Positions 7,964 through 17,240 of a DNA stretch of 64,000 nucleotides are shown here, piece by piece. A program made the translations under genes and the position numbers. The stretch is taken from NCBI RefSeq assembly GCF_900186615.1, contig NZ_LT896588.1, forward strand, positions 710,397 through 774,396, written 5' to 3'. The DNA is from Parabacteroides bouchesdurhonensis (GTDB lineage Bacteria > Bacteroidota > Bacteroidia > Bacteroidales > Tannerellaceae). Numbering within the stretch: the stretch's first letter is position 1; each line of letters starts with the position of its first letter. A model generated the notes under the pieces. It had not been told where the DNA came from and searched no databases. It saw only the letters and a program-made list of their open reading frames with translations.

Positions 7964-9619
7964 TTACGCTTTTTCGCCTCTTACTATTTCTTCTTTATCC
8001 TTATCCCAATACATAGTACGTCCTTCCAGATAAGCACGAGTACCCATATGGGCAGTCATGGCTTCCTCAAATGCACGGTCTATATTACAACTTGGTGTTT
8101 TACCCTGACGGATACATTCCAGCCACTCGCGGATATGCAGATGACTTGTGTCGTAGCGACGTCCGTTGACATAAGTATAAAGCAAACCACGTTTCGCAAA
8201 ATACAACTCCGTAGGAGATGTTACAGAGTCGGTACTATTCTGACCGGGCACATAAGTATAAAACGGTGTATCCGTAGGAATAATACCTTGTGCAATCTTC
8301 TCAGCATAGCGGGTTGAATCTCTGTCTACTGTAATAGCCAGCATATTGGAAACTTCCATAGAAGCATCATGCCCCATAAATACTTTACCCCGTTCACGGG
8401 TACTTGACAAGGTAGCGCTATACAACATGGAGAGATCTCTATCCGGCCATTCAAATACGGTTTGCAGAACATCCGGAACCGTACGTCCATCCTTATAGAA
8501 ATAAACTCCTCCGGAAGAAGTTGCGGAGTGAGGAATACCTACGTGCATAATTTGATTAACAGCATCATACTCATGCGTCAGCAAATCACCGGAAAGACCG
8601 GTACTGTAATCCCACCAGCAGCGCCAGCGGAAGAAGCGTTCCAAACTGAACTTATCGCGTTCATCCGGACCGATATATCTTTCCAGACCGTTCTTTGTCA
8701 TATAATCCATGTATTCTTTTATGCGGTCGGGATTACCTTCAAACTGTTTCCAATCGATAGTCTGTGGAGATGCTCCTTCTATAATATCGTAAACCCAGGC
8801 ACCATTGGGTGAGTTACGGTTAGTGCATACTTCAATCAGATTAACGTCGCCCAGTAATCCTTTATTGATGATTTCCGCAGCTTTCTGATAGCAATCAGTC
8901 TGGCGTCCCTGATGACCTAATTGAAATACAACGCCTGTTTCTTTAATAGCCTGGCGAACCATATAGGTTTCGGGAACAGTCCATGAAAGAGGCTTTTCAC
9001 AATAAACATGCTTGCCTGCGCGAGCAGCATCCATCGCCATTGTGCTATGCCAATGATCAGGCGCAGCGATAATCACAGCGTCAATATCATCTGCCGCCAA
9101 CAGTTCCTTATAAGTACGGTAACGTTTCGGAGCGGGACCGAACTTACCATTACTGCCCTCGCGACGGATATTGGAACCTGCCAACTGAGCAGCCTCTCCA
9201 TATTTATCAAATATATCGCACACACCGTTTACAACGACATTCAAGTCATCCTGTGCCATATATTGCTCGTAATTGGTATCCTTTTTATTTTTTCTATGAG
9301 CTTCTATAACTGTATCTATCCACGAAGGTTCGGCGAATCCGGCGGCACGCAGCAAGTCCTTTCCACGAATACCGAAACCGATAATGCCTAAACGGATTTG
9401 TTTACCGTCTTTAACAGGTTCGAGATACTGTGCCTGAGCGTTGCCTACCTGAAATACATCTGAAATGTTACGTCCTTTAAGGGCATCTTTTTTCTTCTGA
9501 TAAACGCCATAAGCTAAAGCGCCCAATACGGGTACGGTTGCCAGTGTTTTCAACGCATCCCGACGTCCTTTATCGGGTTGCTTATCTTGAGCGGGAGTCT
9601 TATTTACATCTTCTGCCAT
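7964..9619 (-). CDS. Tat-exported Gfo/Idh/MocA family oxidoreductase
   Basis: A 551-residue NAD(P)-type sugar oxidoreductase. Residues 18-40 form a twin-arginine-type export signal (GRRDALK followed by a hydrophobic stretch), so it should reach the periplasm already folded with its cofactor. The nucleotide-binding turn is GIIGFGIRG at 78-86, the APDHWH motif is at 186-191 and the catalytic EKP motif at 208-210. It is the last gene of an operon with a second Gfo-type enzyme, a DUF1080 protein and a DoxX protein. Together these point to oxidation of glycosides at C3 and later steps. The exact substrate cannot be read. Confidence 0.85.
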   Translation of the reverse strand: MAEDVNKTPAQDKQPDKGRRDALKTLATVPVLGALAYGVYQKKKDALKGRNISDVFQVGNAQAQYLEPVKDGKQIRLGIIGFGIRGKDLLRAAGFAEPSWIDTVIEAHRKNKKDTNYEQYMAQDDLNVVVNGVCDIFDKYGEAAQLAGSNIRREGSNGKFGPAPKRYRTYKELLAADDIDAVIIAAPDHWHSTMAMDAARAGKHVYCEKPLSWTVPETYMVRQAIKETGVVFQLGHQGRQTDCYQKAAEIINKGLLGDVNLIEVCTNRNSPNGAWVYDIIEGASPQTIDWKQFEGNPDRIKEYMDYMTKNGLERYIGPDERDKFSLERFFRWRCWWDYSTGLSGDLLTHEYDAVNQIMHVGIPHSATSSGGVYFYKDGRTVPDVLQTVFEWPDRDLSMLYSATLSSTRERGKVFMGHDASMEVSNMLAITVDRDSTRYAEKIAQGIIPTDTPFYTYVPGQNSTDSVTSPTELYFAKRGLLYTYVNGRRYDTSHLHIREWLECIRQGKTPSCNIDRAFEEAMTAHMGTRAYLEGRTMYWDKDKEEIVRGEKA

Positions 9620-9626
9620 AATCGTA

Positions 9627-10136
9627 TCAAATCAATTTAAGTTTATGTAATATAGGACAAACACGTCCTACCACACGGTCGAAACCAATTATTTGGGAAG
9701 TAGGGAACACGCACAACAATCCCAATGCCGCAAACTCAACCAAGTTCTTGTCAATCCACAAATAAGATCCTTCAAAAGGCATCATGTAATCCGCTCCGAT
9801 AAAAGACGGATGCGATAAGGTATACATAGCCAATAAAATCATACCTCCCACAGAAGAAAGGCGATAAAGAAGCCCTAACGTTAGTCCCAAACCTATCAGC
9901 AAAAGTGCCCATTCATTAACAAAATTGACTAATTCCATCAAATCCGCATTCTGCGTCAGATCAATAAAAAAGGAAGAAGCAAAGCCTTTCGAATCGAGCA
10001 GGTAAGGAAGAGAAGTCCATTTAGGATTCATAATCTTTACCATACCTTCATACATGAAATGCCAGCCAATAAAAAGCCGCAACAACATCAACCAAGTAAG
10101 CTGCGCCTTTGTGTAACAATGTTCTGTACTCATCAT
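9627..10136 (-). CDS. DoxX family membrane protein
   Basis: The 169-residue protein has about four membrane helices and the DoxX-type opening LLRLFIGWHFMYEGMVK. DoxX-like proteins are small quinone-linked membrane subunits in other systems. Its stop is 7 bp from the start of the Tat-exported oxidoreductase. An attractive inference is that it passes electrons from the periplasmic oxidoreductases into the quinone pool. It lies 121 bp after the DUF1080 gene, with a hairpin in the gap. Confidence 0.8.
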   Translation of the reverse strand: MMSTEHCYTKAQLTWLMLLRLFIGWHFMYEGMVKIMNPKWTSLPYLLDSKGFASSFFIDLTQNADLMELVNFVNEWALLLIGLGLTLGLLYRLSSVGGMILLAMYTLSHPSFIGADYMMPFEGSYLWIDKNLVEFAALGLLCVFPTSQIIGFDRVVGRVCPILHKLKLI

Positions 10137-10188
10137 TCTATATTATTAAGTCTGAAATTCGATTCACTGAATATCCGTTTTTACAAAT

Positions 10189-10231
10189 AAATGCCCGAAG
10201 CTAGAATAGTAAGTTCCGGCCCCGGGCATTT
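10189..10231 (-). terminator. Hairpin between DUF1080 and DoxX genes
   Basis: AAATGCCCG at 10189-10197 pairs perfectly with CGGGCATTT at 10223-10231, loop 25 bases. The T-tract on the minus strand is weak, so partial termination or an mRNA-stability element is as likely as a full stop. Confidence 0.5.
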
Positions 10232-10257
10232 GTTTATTCTAAATCTGGTGTTAATGA

Positions 10258-11112
10258 TCAATCAAGAACCTTAACTGTAATATTACGGAACCAAGCATCT
10301 TCACCATGGTCTTGGAGTCCAATAAAGCCTTCCTTATTTTCACCACCACAATTTAACAACAACTCATAAGCCAAGGGCCATTTATCCTTGCTGAACTTGC
10401 TCTTGTCAAGCATTTCCTTCCACTGCGGAGTCCACAAGTGATATTCAACTACAGCCTCATCGTTCTGATAGTAAACAACTGTTCCTTTGTAGCAAAGAAT
10501 CTTACCTTTGTTCCATTCTCCAAACGGTTTAGAGTTCTGCGGCTTAGCAGGAATCATGTCATAAAGAGATGCAGACATACGGTTACCATCTTTACCTAAT
10601 TTAGCATCCGGATGGTTTTCATTATCCAATACCTGATATTCCGGAGCAGAAATGTAAGAAGGTTCCCCTTCCACTTCCTGAATCAGAATAAACACACCGG
10701 AGTTAGCCCCTTTTCCAACTTTCCATTCAAACTCCAATTCGAAGTTCTTTAGCTTGCTGGCAAAAATCAGGTCGCCACCGTCTTTTGCACCGGCTTCACC
10801 TTCACCAGAACCTTTGATATGGATTGCTCCGTCATCAATAACCCATGCACCCGGAACATCAGTTTTGTCATAACCTCTCCAACCATTAAATGATTTTCCA
10901 TCAAAGATTGTAATCTTTCCATCTTTATCTTTCGGGAAAGTAGATAAGTCTACAGTAGGAAGATCGTTCATGAGTTTATATTCAGGAACCGCAGCTTCTG
11001 CTGTTGCAGTTTCCGCAGTAGCTGGAGCTTCTTCTGTTTTCTTTCCACCACCGCAAGATGTAAAGTAACACATCATCACAGCAGCGCTAGCTAATAATAC
11101 TGACTTTTTCAT
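10258..11112 (-). CDS. DUF1080 lipoprotein (3-keto-disaccharide hydrolase family)
   Basis: A 284-residue lipoprotein: the signal peptide ends in the lipobox with the cysteine at residue 20 (YFTSC), followed by a flexible Ala/Glu-rich linker to about 45. The DUF1080 beta-sandwich domain follows, with the family patterns IFDGKSFNGWRGYD and APEYQVLDNENHPD. Members hydrolyse glycosides oxidised at C3. It sits between two Gfo/Idh/MocA oxidoreductases, which fits a route in which the sugar is oxidised, cleaved and reduced again. An operon of the same protein families in B. thetaiotaomicron (BT2156-BT2159, from memory) acts on dietary glucosinolates. Confidence 0.85.
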   Translation of the reverse strand: MKKSVLLASAAVMMCYFTSCGGGKKTEEAPATAETATAEAAVPEYKLMNDLPTVDLSTFPKDKDGKITIFDGKSFNGWRGYDKTDVPGAWVIDDGAIHIKGSGEGEAGAKDGGDLIFASKLKNFELEFEWKVGKGANSGVFILIQEVEGEPSYISAPEYQVLDNENHPDAKLGKDGNRMSASLYDMIPAKPQNSKPFGEWNKGKILCYKGTVVYYQNDEAVVEYHLWTPQWKEMLDKSKFSKDKWPLAYELLLNCGGENKEGFIGLQDHGEDAWFRNITVKVLD

Positions 11113-11136
11113 TTTGGATTTATAATTTAATACTTA

Positions 11137-12624
11137 TTATCTTGGCATATCAGGTAATTTCCATCCATCACGATATGTATGCTTAACCAATTCAGCTGCA
11201 AATTGCTGTGCATTGATTGGATCAGTCCATATCTTATTGAATTTCGGGTCACCATCAACAACTTTGAAATCATCCTTAATCAATATCTTCAACATTTCGT
11301 CATCACCGATATTAGTGAACTTCATGTTAGGACCATCCCAATACAATTCTTTATTAAGAGTTTGCAAACGAACTGCCAACACACCCATTACTACCATTTC
11401 GTTGAACGGACCTGCAAAAGAGAAGTCTGATTTTGATTTCACGCGGCTTCCTGCACTTTCTTTACAAGCACGAATCCAATCTTGTTCATGTCCACCTCTC
11501 GTTGCATTAGCCACACGACGTTCCGTCTTAGGAACATTAGGAACACGACCTGACAGCAACCAAGGATTCTGTCCATAGCAACCGCAAATTAATGTATCTT
11601 TCGTTCCATGGAAGATACACAAACCGCCACCGTAACCCATAAGTTCTTTACCTTGAGGGAATCCAGCTGGACGATCAGGCATCAAACCACCGTCATACCA
11701 ATGAATTTCTACTTCCGGCATAGCAACTTTAGGCATATTGTCACGAGCAGGGAATGTCAATTTTACATGCTGAGCCTGAGGTGCACAGTCACGAAGTAAT
11801 AATGTAGAAGAACCTTGTGCTTTAGTAGGATAACCTAACTTTAATGACTTAAACGGAGCACTCATTATATGGCAAGCCATATCACCTAGTGCACCTGTTC
11901 CGTAAGCCCACCATCCACGCCAGTTCCAAGGATGATAAATATGATTAAACGGACGAACTTCTGCAGGACCGGTAAACAAATCCCAGTTCAATGTAGAAGG
12001 AATCTTATCTGCCTTTTCAGGAGCATTCAAACCTTGCGGCCAGATAGGACGGTCTGTAGCACATTCTACTTTCGTCACTTCACCGATTTCACCGTTCCAA
12101 ATCCATTCACAAACCAGATTTTCGCCTTCATCGGAAGAACCTTGGTTACCCATTTGAGTAGCTACCTGATATTTATCGGCCAATTTAGTTAACAAACGAG
12201 ATTCGTAAACAGAGTGCGTTAACGGCTTTTGAACATATACATGTTTACCTAAAGTCATTGCATCTGCAGCAACAATGGCGTGAGTATGATCGGCTGTAGC
12301 TACCAACACAGCGTCAATAGATTTGCCCATTTCATCATACATCTTACGGAAATCCCAATATTTCTTAGCTTGAGGATGACGTTCGAATACCGGTTTTGCA
12401 TATTTCCAGTCTATATCACAAAGAGCTACGATATTCTCTGTAGTCTCCATGTTTTTCAGGTTTGCATTACCCATACCACCGATACCAACGGCAGCAATAT
12501 TCAATTTATCAGATGGGGCTATATATCCATGACTTTTACCAAGAATAGAACCCGGAACGATTGAAAATGCAGCGGCTGCTGCAGCTCCTCTTTGAAGGAA
12601 TGACCTTCTTGAAATGTTTGACAT
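11137..12624 (-). CDS. Tat-exported Gfo/Idh/MocA family oxidoreductase, QKP type
   Basis: I use the ATG at 12624, giving 495 residues that begin with a classic twin-arginine signal (SRRSFLQRG) and an Ala-rich hydrophobic stretch; an in-frame ATG at 12651 would bury this signal. The nucleotide-binding turn is GIGGMG at 47-52, and the catalytic position reads QKP at 132-134 where most relatives have EKP. This variant is common in exported Bacteroidota members. It is the first gene of the operon, behind a good promoter at 12703-12732. Confidence 0.87.
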   Translation of the reverse strand: MSNISRRSFLQRGAAAAAAFSIVPGSILGKSHGYIAPSDKLNIAAVGIGGMGNANLKNMETTENIVALCDIDWKYAKPVFERHPQAKKYWDFRKMYDEMGKSIDAVLVATADHTHAIVAADAMTLGKHVYVQKPLTHSVYESRLLTKLADKYQVATQMGNQGSSDEGENLVCEWIWNGEIGEVTKVECATDRPIWPQGLNAPEKADKIPSTLNWDLFTGPAEVRPFNHIYHPWNWRGWWAYGTGALGDMACHIMSAPFKSLKLGYPTKAQGSSTLLLRDCAPQAQHVKLTFPARDNMPKVAMPEVEIHWYDGGLMPDRPAGFPQGKELMGYGGGLCIFHGTKDTLICGCYGQNPWLLSGRVPNVPKTERRVANATRGGHEQDWIRACKESAGSRVKSKSDFSFAGPFNEMVVMGVLAVRLQTLNKELYWDGPNMKFTNIGDDEMLKILIKDDFKVVDGDPKFNKIWTDPINAQQFAAELVKHTYRDGWKLPDMPR

Positions 12625-12702
12625 AGTAATAATTTTTTTATAGATTAGCACTTAACAATAATATTTCAACTGTTTTCTACCTATTTAAGGTTCAAATTGT
12701 CG

Positions 12703-12732
12703 CAAATATAACCAATACGGCAGTAAAGACAA
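12703..12732 (-). promoter_or_regulatory. Promoter of the Gfo-DUF1080-DoxX-Gfo operon
   Basis: On the minus strand a TTG box (complement of 12730-12732) is followed after 19 bp by TATATTTG (complement of 12703-12710). This matches the Bacteroidota TTTG / TAnnTTTG promoter well. Confidence 0.75.
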
Positions 12733-12847
12733 GCTTCAAAAAGTGTTTTCTTATTTAAAATAGTTTTTTTTAACAGTGAATAGATGGTATCTATATTTTT
12801 ATAAATAATATCTATTGCTTTGTAATTAAATTAAATACTTCTTTCCA

Positions 12848-12855
12848 TATATTTG
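12848..12855 (+). promoter_or_regulatory. -7 box for DUF4492-cydAB
   Basis: TATATTTG matches the -7 consensus and lies 56 bp before the DUF4492 ATG. The nearest TTTG upstream (12819-12822) is 25 bp away, more than usual. Confidence 0.55.
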
Positions 12856-12911
12856 TACTTATCTAGGAACTTTCTTATTTTCACTTTTGTTGTCTTAATG
12901 AAAATACATGT

Positions 12912-13139
12912 ATGAAAAAAGATTCTATTATCGTCCGGATTTACCATTTTTACCTGGAAGGTTTTAGGGAAATGACATTAGGTAAAACTCTTTGGCTGAT
13001 TATTTTAGTCAAACTATTCATTCTATTTTTCATATTAAGGCTTTTCTTTTTCCCAAACTATCTAAACCAATTTGACAACAATTCGGAAAAAGAAAAACAT
13101 GTTTCCGATGAACTTATAAACAGAGCTATTACTCCTTAA
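12912..13139 (+). CDS. DUF4492 small membrane protein upstream of cydA
   Basis: The 75-residue protein has one hydrophobic helix (about residues 25-50, LGKTLWLIILVKLFILFFIL) and a charged C-terminal tail. The N-terminal IYHFYLEGFREMTLGK segment is the DUF4492 signature. It ends 11 bp before cydA and shares its promoter, so it probably belongs to the cytochrome bd oxidase as an accessory or assembly subunit. That role is inference from position; the protein does not resemble the shorter CydX in sequence. Confidence 0.8.
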   Translation: MKKDSIIVRIYHFYLEGFREMTLGKTLWLIILVKLFILFFILRLFFFPNYLNQFDNNSEKEKHVSDELINRAITP

Positions 13140-13150
13140 ACATTGATAAT

Positions 13151-14725
13151 ATGATTGAAAGCATTGACACTTCTCTGATTGACTGGTCGAGGGCTCAATT
13201 TGCACTCACGGCCATGTATCATTGGCTTTTTGTCCCTCTAACATTAGGACTTGGCGTTATACAAGCCATTATGGAGACAATTTATGTCCGGACAGGTAAA
13301 GAATTCTGGAAAACCACTGCACAATTCTGGATGAAACTTTTCGGTATCAATTTCGCTATCGGGGTTGCCACCGGGTTAATTCTCGAATTTGAATTCGGAA
13401 CAAACTGGTCTAATTATAGCTGGTTCGTAGGGGATATTTTCGGAGCACCTTTGGCTATAGAGGGTATCCTTGCATTTTTTATGGAAGCAACATTCATTGC
13501 CGTTATGTTCTTTGGCTGGAATAAAGTAAGTAAACGTTTCCATCTGGCATCTACATGGTTAACCATCATAGGGGCAACTCTATCGGCCTTATGGATTCTG
13601 ATTGCAAACGCCTGGATGCAACATCCGGCAGGTATGCATTTCAACCCGGATACGGTACGTAATGAAATGTTCGATTTTTGGGCAGTAGCTTTATCGCCCG
13701 TAGCAATCAATAAATTCTTCCATACTGTACTTTCCGGATGGATCGTAGGGGCATTGTTTGTAATAGGGATCAGCAGTTGGTATCTATTAAAGAAAAGAGA
13801 AACTGAATTTGCTCTGTCAAGTATTAAAATAGGAGCAATTTTCGGACTTGTAGCGTCTATTCTTATTATTTGGACAGGTGATGGCTCTGCCTATCAGGTA
13901 GCCCAAAAACAGCCTATGAAGTTGGCAGCCATGGAAGGTTTATACGAAGGCAGCTACGGGCAGGGAATCGTTGCCGTTGGTATACTAAATCCAGACAAAA
14001 CGAGTTATAAAGATAATGTAAATCCATTTTTATTCCGCATTGAAATCCCCAAAGTACTATCATTCCTTGCGGAACGCAAAGCAGACGCCTATGTACCCGG
14101 TATCGTCAATTTAATTGAAGGTGGATATACAACACATAATGGGACACCGGCACTTTCTGCCCATGAAAAAATTGCCAAAGGAAAATTGGCAATTAAAGCT
14201 CTGGCTGATTACAGAAATGCAAGAAAAAACAAAGACGAAGTAAGTGCCCAACAAAGCCTTACCATACTGAATGAGAACTTCCCTTATTTCGGATATGGCT
14301 ACATTAAAGACCCGGCCGAACTAATTCCCCATGTAGGTCTCACTTTTTATTCATTCCGCATCATGGTTATACTGGGGGCTTATTTCATTCTGCTGTTTAT
14401 CGTGGCTTTAATATATAGTAATAAGAAGAAATTCACTCAAACACGTTGGTTACAATACGTTTGCTTATGGTCTATTCCATTAGCCTATATAGCAGGACAA
14501 GCCGGTTGGATTGTGGCTGAAGTAGGACGTCAGCCATGGGCTATACAAGATATTCTGCCGACTTGTGCAGCTATATCCAAATTGAATCCCTCGTCGGTAC
14601 AGACAACATTCTTCCTCTTCCTTTTACTTTTCACTATTTTACTTATTGCTGAGATCGGTATCATGGTGAAAGCAATAAAAAAAGGGCCGGAAAAGATTAC
14701 TGTCAACGTTCCAAACAACGACTAA
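13151..14725 (+). CDS. cydA: Cytochrome bd ubiquinol oxidase subunit I
   Basis: Subunit I (524 residues) of the quinol oxidase that reduces oxygen to water with high affinity, used by gut Bacteroidota to handle trace oxygen. His24, in AMYHWLFVPL, corresponds to the axial haem b595 ligand near the N-terminus. The GRQPW motif appears as VAEVGRQPWAIQ in the C-terminal third, and the quinol-loop region QKQPMKLAAMEGLYEG is present. About nine membrane helices are visible. It lies 11 bp after DUF4492 and 36 bp before cydB. Confidence 0.97.
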   Translation: MIESIDTSLIDWSRAQFALTAMYHWLFVPLTLGLGVIQAIMETIYVRTGKEFWKTTAQFWMKLFGINFAIGVATGLILEFEFGTNWSNYSWFVGDIFGAPLAIEGILAFFMEATFIAVMFFGWNKVSKRFHLASTWLTIIGATLSALWILIANAWMQHPAGMHFNPDTVRNEMFDFWAVALSPVAINKFFHTVLSGWIVGALFVIGISSWYLLKKRETEFALSSIKIGAIFGLVASILIIWTGDGSAYQVAQKQPMKLAAMEGLYEGSYGQGIVAVGILNPDKTSYKDNVNPFLFRIEIPKVLSFLAERKADAYVPGIVNLIEGGYTTHNGTPALSAHEKIAKGKLAIKALADYRNARKNKDEVSAQQSLTILNENFPYFGYGYIKDPAELIPHVGLTFYSFRIMVILGAYFILLFIVALIYSNKKKFTQTRWLQYVCLWSIPLAYIAGQAGWIVAEVGRQPWAIQDILPTCAAISKLNPSSVQTTFFLFLLLFTILLIAEIGIMVKAIKKGPEKITVNVPNND

Positions 14726-14761
14726 TGGAAACTATTAAAAACATTTTAATAAACGAACACA

Positions 14762-15916
14762 ATGGATAGTACATATATATTATTGCAACATTATTGGTGG
14801 CTCCTTGTTTCCTTACTAGGAGCACTACTTGTATTCCTGCTTTTTGTACAAGGCGGACAGTCTTTGCTTTTCACGATAGGCAAAACCGAATTACAACAAA
14901 AAATGCTGTTGAACTCAACAGGTCGTAAATGGGAATTTACTTTTACAACCCTGGTTACTTTCGGAGGAGCCTTTTTTGCATCCTTTCCTCTTTTCTATTC
15001 CACCAGCTTTGGTGGAGCTTATTGGGTATGGATGCTCATTCTTGCCTGTTTTGTAATTCAAGCTGTATCTTATGAGTATCAAGCCAAGAAAGGGAACTTC
15101 TTAGGAAAGAAAACCTATCAGATTTTTCTCATTATTAATGGGGTAGCCGGCCCTATATTATTAGGAACAGCCGTAGGAACATTTTTCAACGGTGCTGAAT
15201 TTACAGTAAACAAAGAACAACTTACCGATATAGCAATGCCTGTCATATCCACTTGGGACAATCCATGGCATGGACTGGAAGCAGCTATTGTATTCTGGAA
15301 TCTTTGTTTAGGATTAGCTGTATTTTTCCTTGCACGGGTGCAAGCTTTGCTCTATTTCATTAATAATATAGACGACCGGGAAATTACAGAGAAAAGTCGC
15401 AAGCAACTTATTCCAGAAACGATTCTTTTCCTCCTGTTTTTCCTCATGTTCATTATCCATCTGATGCTTACAAAAGGTTTTGCTGTAAATCCGGATACAG
15501 GAGAAGTCTTTATGCAACCCTACAAATACTTTATTAATTTAATTGAGATGCCGGCTGTATTAGCAATCTTGTTAATCGGAGTTATAGGTGTTTTATTTGG
15601 AATTGGAAAAACTTTATTATCTGCCGGATGGACAAAAGGAATTTGGTTTTCCGGTATTGGAACCGTATTAACGGTATTAGCTCTATTGCTTTGTGCAGGC
15701 TGGAATAACACGGCTTATTATCCATCTATAACGGATTTACAAAGTTCTCTTACCATACAGAACAGTTCATCCAGCCCATTTACCCTAAAGGTGATGAGTT
15801 TTGTATCCATTCTTGTTCCATTTGTATTAGCTTATATATTCTATGCTTGGCGTGCACTGGATTTGCACAAAATAGATATCAAAGAAATAAATGAAGATAA
15901 GGGACATACGTATTAA
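14762..15916 (+). CDS. cydB: Cytochrome bd ubiquinol oxidase subunit II
   Basis: Subunit II (384 residues) of the bd oxidase, a multi-helix membrane protein that pairs with CydA. Visible family features are the opening WWLLVSLLGALLVFLLFVQGGQ and the conserved Trp-rich helix FWNLCLGLAVFFLARVQALLYF. About eight membrane helices can be counted, ending in a short charged tail. It ends the DUF4492-cydA-cydB operon, with a GC-rich hairpin right after the stop. Confidence 0.97.
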   Translation: MDSTYILLQHYWWLLVSLLGALLVFLLFVQGGQSLLFTIGKTELQQKMLLNSTGRKWEFTFTTLVTFGGAFFASFPLFYSTSFGGAYWVWMLILACFVIQAVSYEYQAKKGNFLGKKTYQIFLIINGVAGPILLGTAVGTFFNGAEFTVNKEQLTDIAMPVISTWDNPWHGLEAAIVFWNLCLGLAVFFLARVQALLYFINNIDDREITEKSRKQLIPETILFLLFFLMFIIHLMLTKGFAVNPDTGEVFMQPYKYFINLIEMPAVLAILLIGVIGVLFGIGKTLLSAGWTKGIWFSGIGTVLTVLALLLCAGWNNTAYYPSITDLQSSLTIQNSSSSPFTLKVMSFVSILVPFVLAYIFYAWRALDLHKIDIKEINEDKGHTY

Positions 15917-15922
15917 AATAAG

Positions 15923-15952
15923 GAAACGGCGAAGCTCGCGCTTGGCCGTTTC
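15923..15952 (+). terminator. Hairpin after cydB
   Basis: GAAACGGC at 15923-15930 pairs with GCCGTTTC at 15945-15952, loop 14 bases. The following tract is T-rich but not a pure T-run, so strength is uncertain. Confidence 0.6.
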
Positions 15953-16135
15953 TACATTTAACCGTTTTAAACAAAAAGAAAAAGTTAGTTAAGGCTTAGA
16001 ATATATCTTAAGTCTTAATTGCATACTGCATTGCTTCCTAAAGGACAGCAAACAAATATATGTAATCCTTCTCATCCTGCCTACACTACAACCATATTTT
16101 TTGCTATTTTTCACAGTAGACAGAAGGTTTTGTAT

Positions 16136-16143
16136 TATCTTTG
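16136..16143 (+). promoter_or_regulatory. -7 box for rnz
   Basis: TATCTTTG fits TAnnTTTG and lies 26 bp before the rnz ATG. No TTTG box at the usual distance was seen. Confidence 0.5.
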
Positions 16144-16168
16144 CATTGAATTATCCCGGTGATATTAT

Positions 16169-17086
16169 ATGGCTGAATTTGATGTAAATATATTAGGATG
16201 CGGCTCTGCATTACCAACAACCCGGCATCTGGCGACTTCGCAGATAATAAATTTAAGGGATAAATTATACATGATTGATTGTGGCGAAGGCACACAAGTA
16301 CAAATGCGTCGTATGCGCATAAAATTCAGCCGGCTAAATCATATTTTCATCTCTCATTTGCATGGTGATCATTGTTTCGGATTACCAGGCTTACTTTCTA
16401 CGTTGGGCATGTTGGGACGTAATGGAGAACTGGTAATTCATGGACCTAAAGAGATTGAAGACTATATGCGTCCGATACTGGCTATCTTCTGCAAAGGACT
16501 CCCCTACGAAGTTCGTTTTAACCCGGTAGATACCTATAGTCATGCATTGGTGATGGAAGACCGTTCATTATGTGTTTATTCTATTCCGCTAAAACATCGC
16601 ATTCCATGCTGCGGATATCTGTTTGTTGAAAAGCAGAAAGAAGCCCATATTATCCGGGAAATGACAGACTTCTATCAAGTACCCATAAGAATGCTGCAAG
16701 AAATAAAAAGAGGTGCAGATTTCATAACTCCCGAAGGAGAAGTAGTACCCAACGCGCGACTAACTCGTCCGGCAATTCCTCCCAAACGATATGCTTATTG
16801 CTCAGACACAGCCTTCAATCCCAATATTATACCTTATATAGAAGGAGTAGATTTACTTTATCATGAAGCCACGTTTGCAGAATGCGATGCCCCGCGCGCC
16901 AAAGAAACTTTCCATTCTACAGCACGGCAAGCTGCCGAAATTGCCAAACAAGCCCACGTAAAAAAACTTGTCATAGGTCATTATTCAGCTCGATATGAAG
17001 AGTTGAGTATCCTTAAAAAAGAAGCCGACGAAATTTATCCCGGAACGATACTTGGCAGTGAAGGTATGGTTATTTCGCTAACATAA
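16169..17086 (+). CDS. rnz: Ribonuclease Z (tRNA 3' endonuclease)
   Basis: A 305-residue metallo-beta-lactamase-fold endonuclease that trims the 3' trailer of pre-tRNAs. The zinc-binding HLHGDH motif (H63, H65, D67, H68) is intact, and later ligands appear in AYCSDT, the YHEATF segment and the terminal GHYSARY motif. Length matches the short bacterial form. This fits a genome with tRNAs lacking an encoded CCA, as at 30952. It has its own promoter and stands alone. Confidence 0.95.
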   Translation: MAEFDVNILGCGSALPTTRHLATSQIINLRDKLYMIDCGEGTQVQMRRMRIKFSRLNHIFISHLHGDHCFGLPGLLSTLGMLGRNGELVIHGPKEIEDYMRPILAIFCKGLPYEVRFNPVDTYSHALVMEDRSLCVYSIPLKHRIPCCGYLFVEKQKEAHIIREMTDFYQVPIRMLQEIKRGADFITPEGEVVPNARLTRPAIPPKRYAYCSDTAFNPNIIPYIEGVDLLYHEATFAECDAPRAKETFHSTARQAAEIAKQAHVKKLVIGHYSARYEELSILKKEADEIYPGTILGSEGMVISLT

Positions 17087-17224
17087 AAACTTAAAAGACA
17101 TTGTCACCTTTCAATCTATTACTTCACTCATCTGTCCATCGCTTACCAAGTCATAAACTATAAGCAGACAAGCACGTTATGCAAATAAATAAGGCATTTC
17201 TTTCTTCATTTCCGGATTTCTTTC

Positions 17225-17232
17225 TACATTTG
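17225..17232 (+). promoter_or_regulatory. -7 box right before the 106-residue secreted protein
   Basis: TACATTTG is a perfect -7 match but ends only 8 bp before the ATG at 17241. Transcription would start at or next to the start codon, implying a leaderless or nearly leaderless mRNA. Confidence 0.45.
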
Positions 17233-17240
17233 TACAAATT

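Noticed and set aside
11137-12651. Upstream ATG at 12651 for the first Gfo/Idh/MocA gene
   Set aside because: It would add nine residues before the twin-arginine signal; the ATG at 12624 starts right at the signal.
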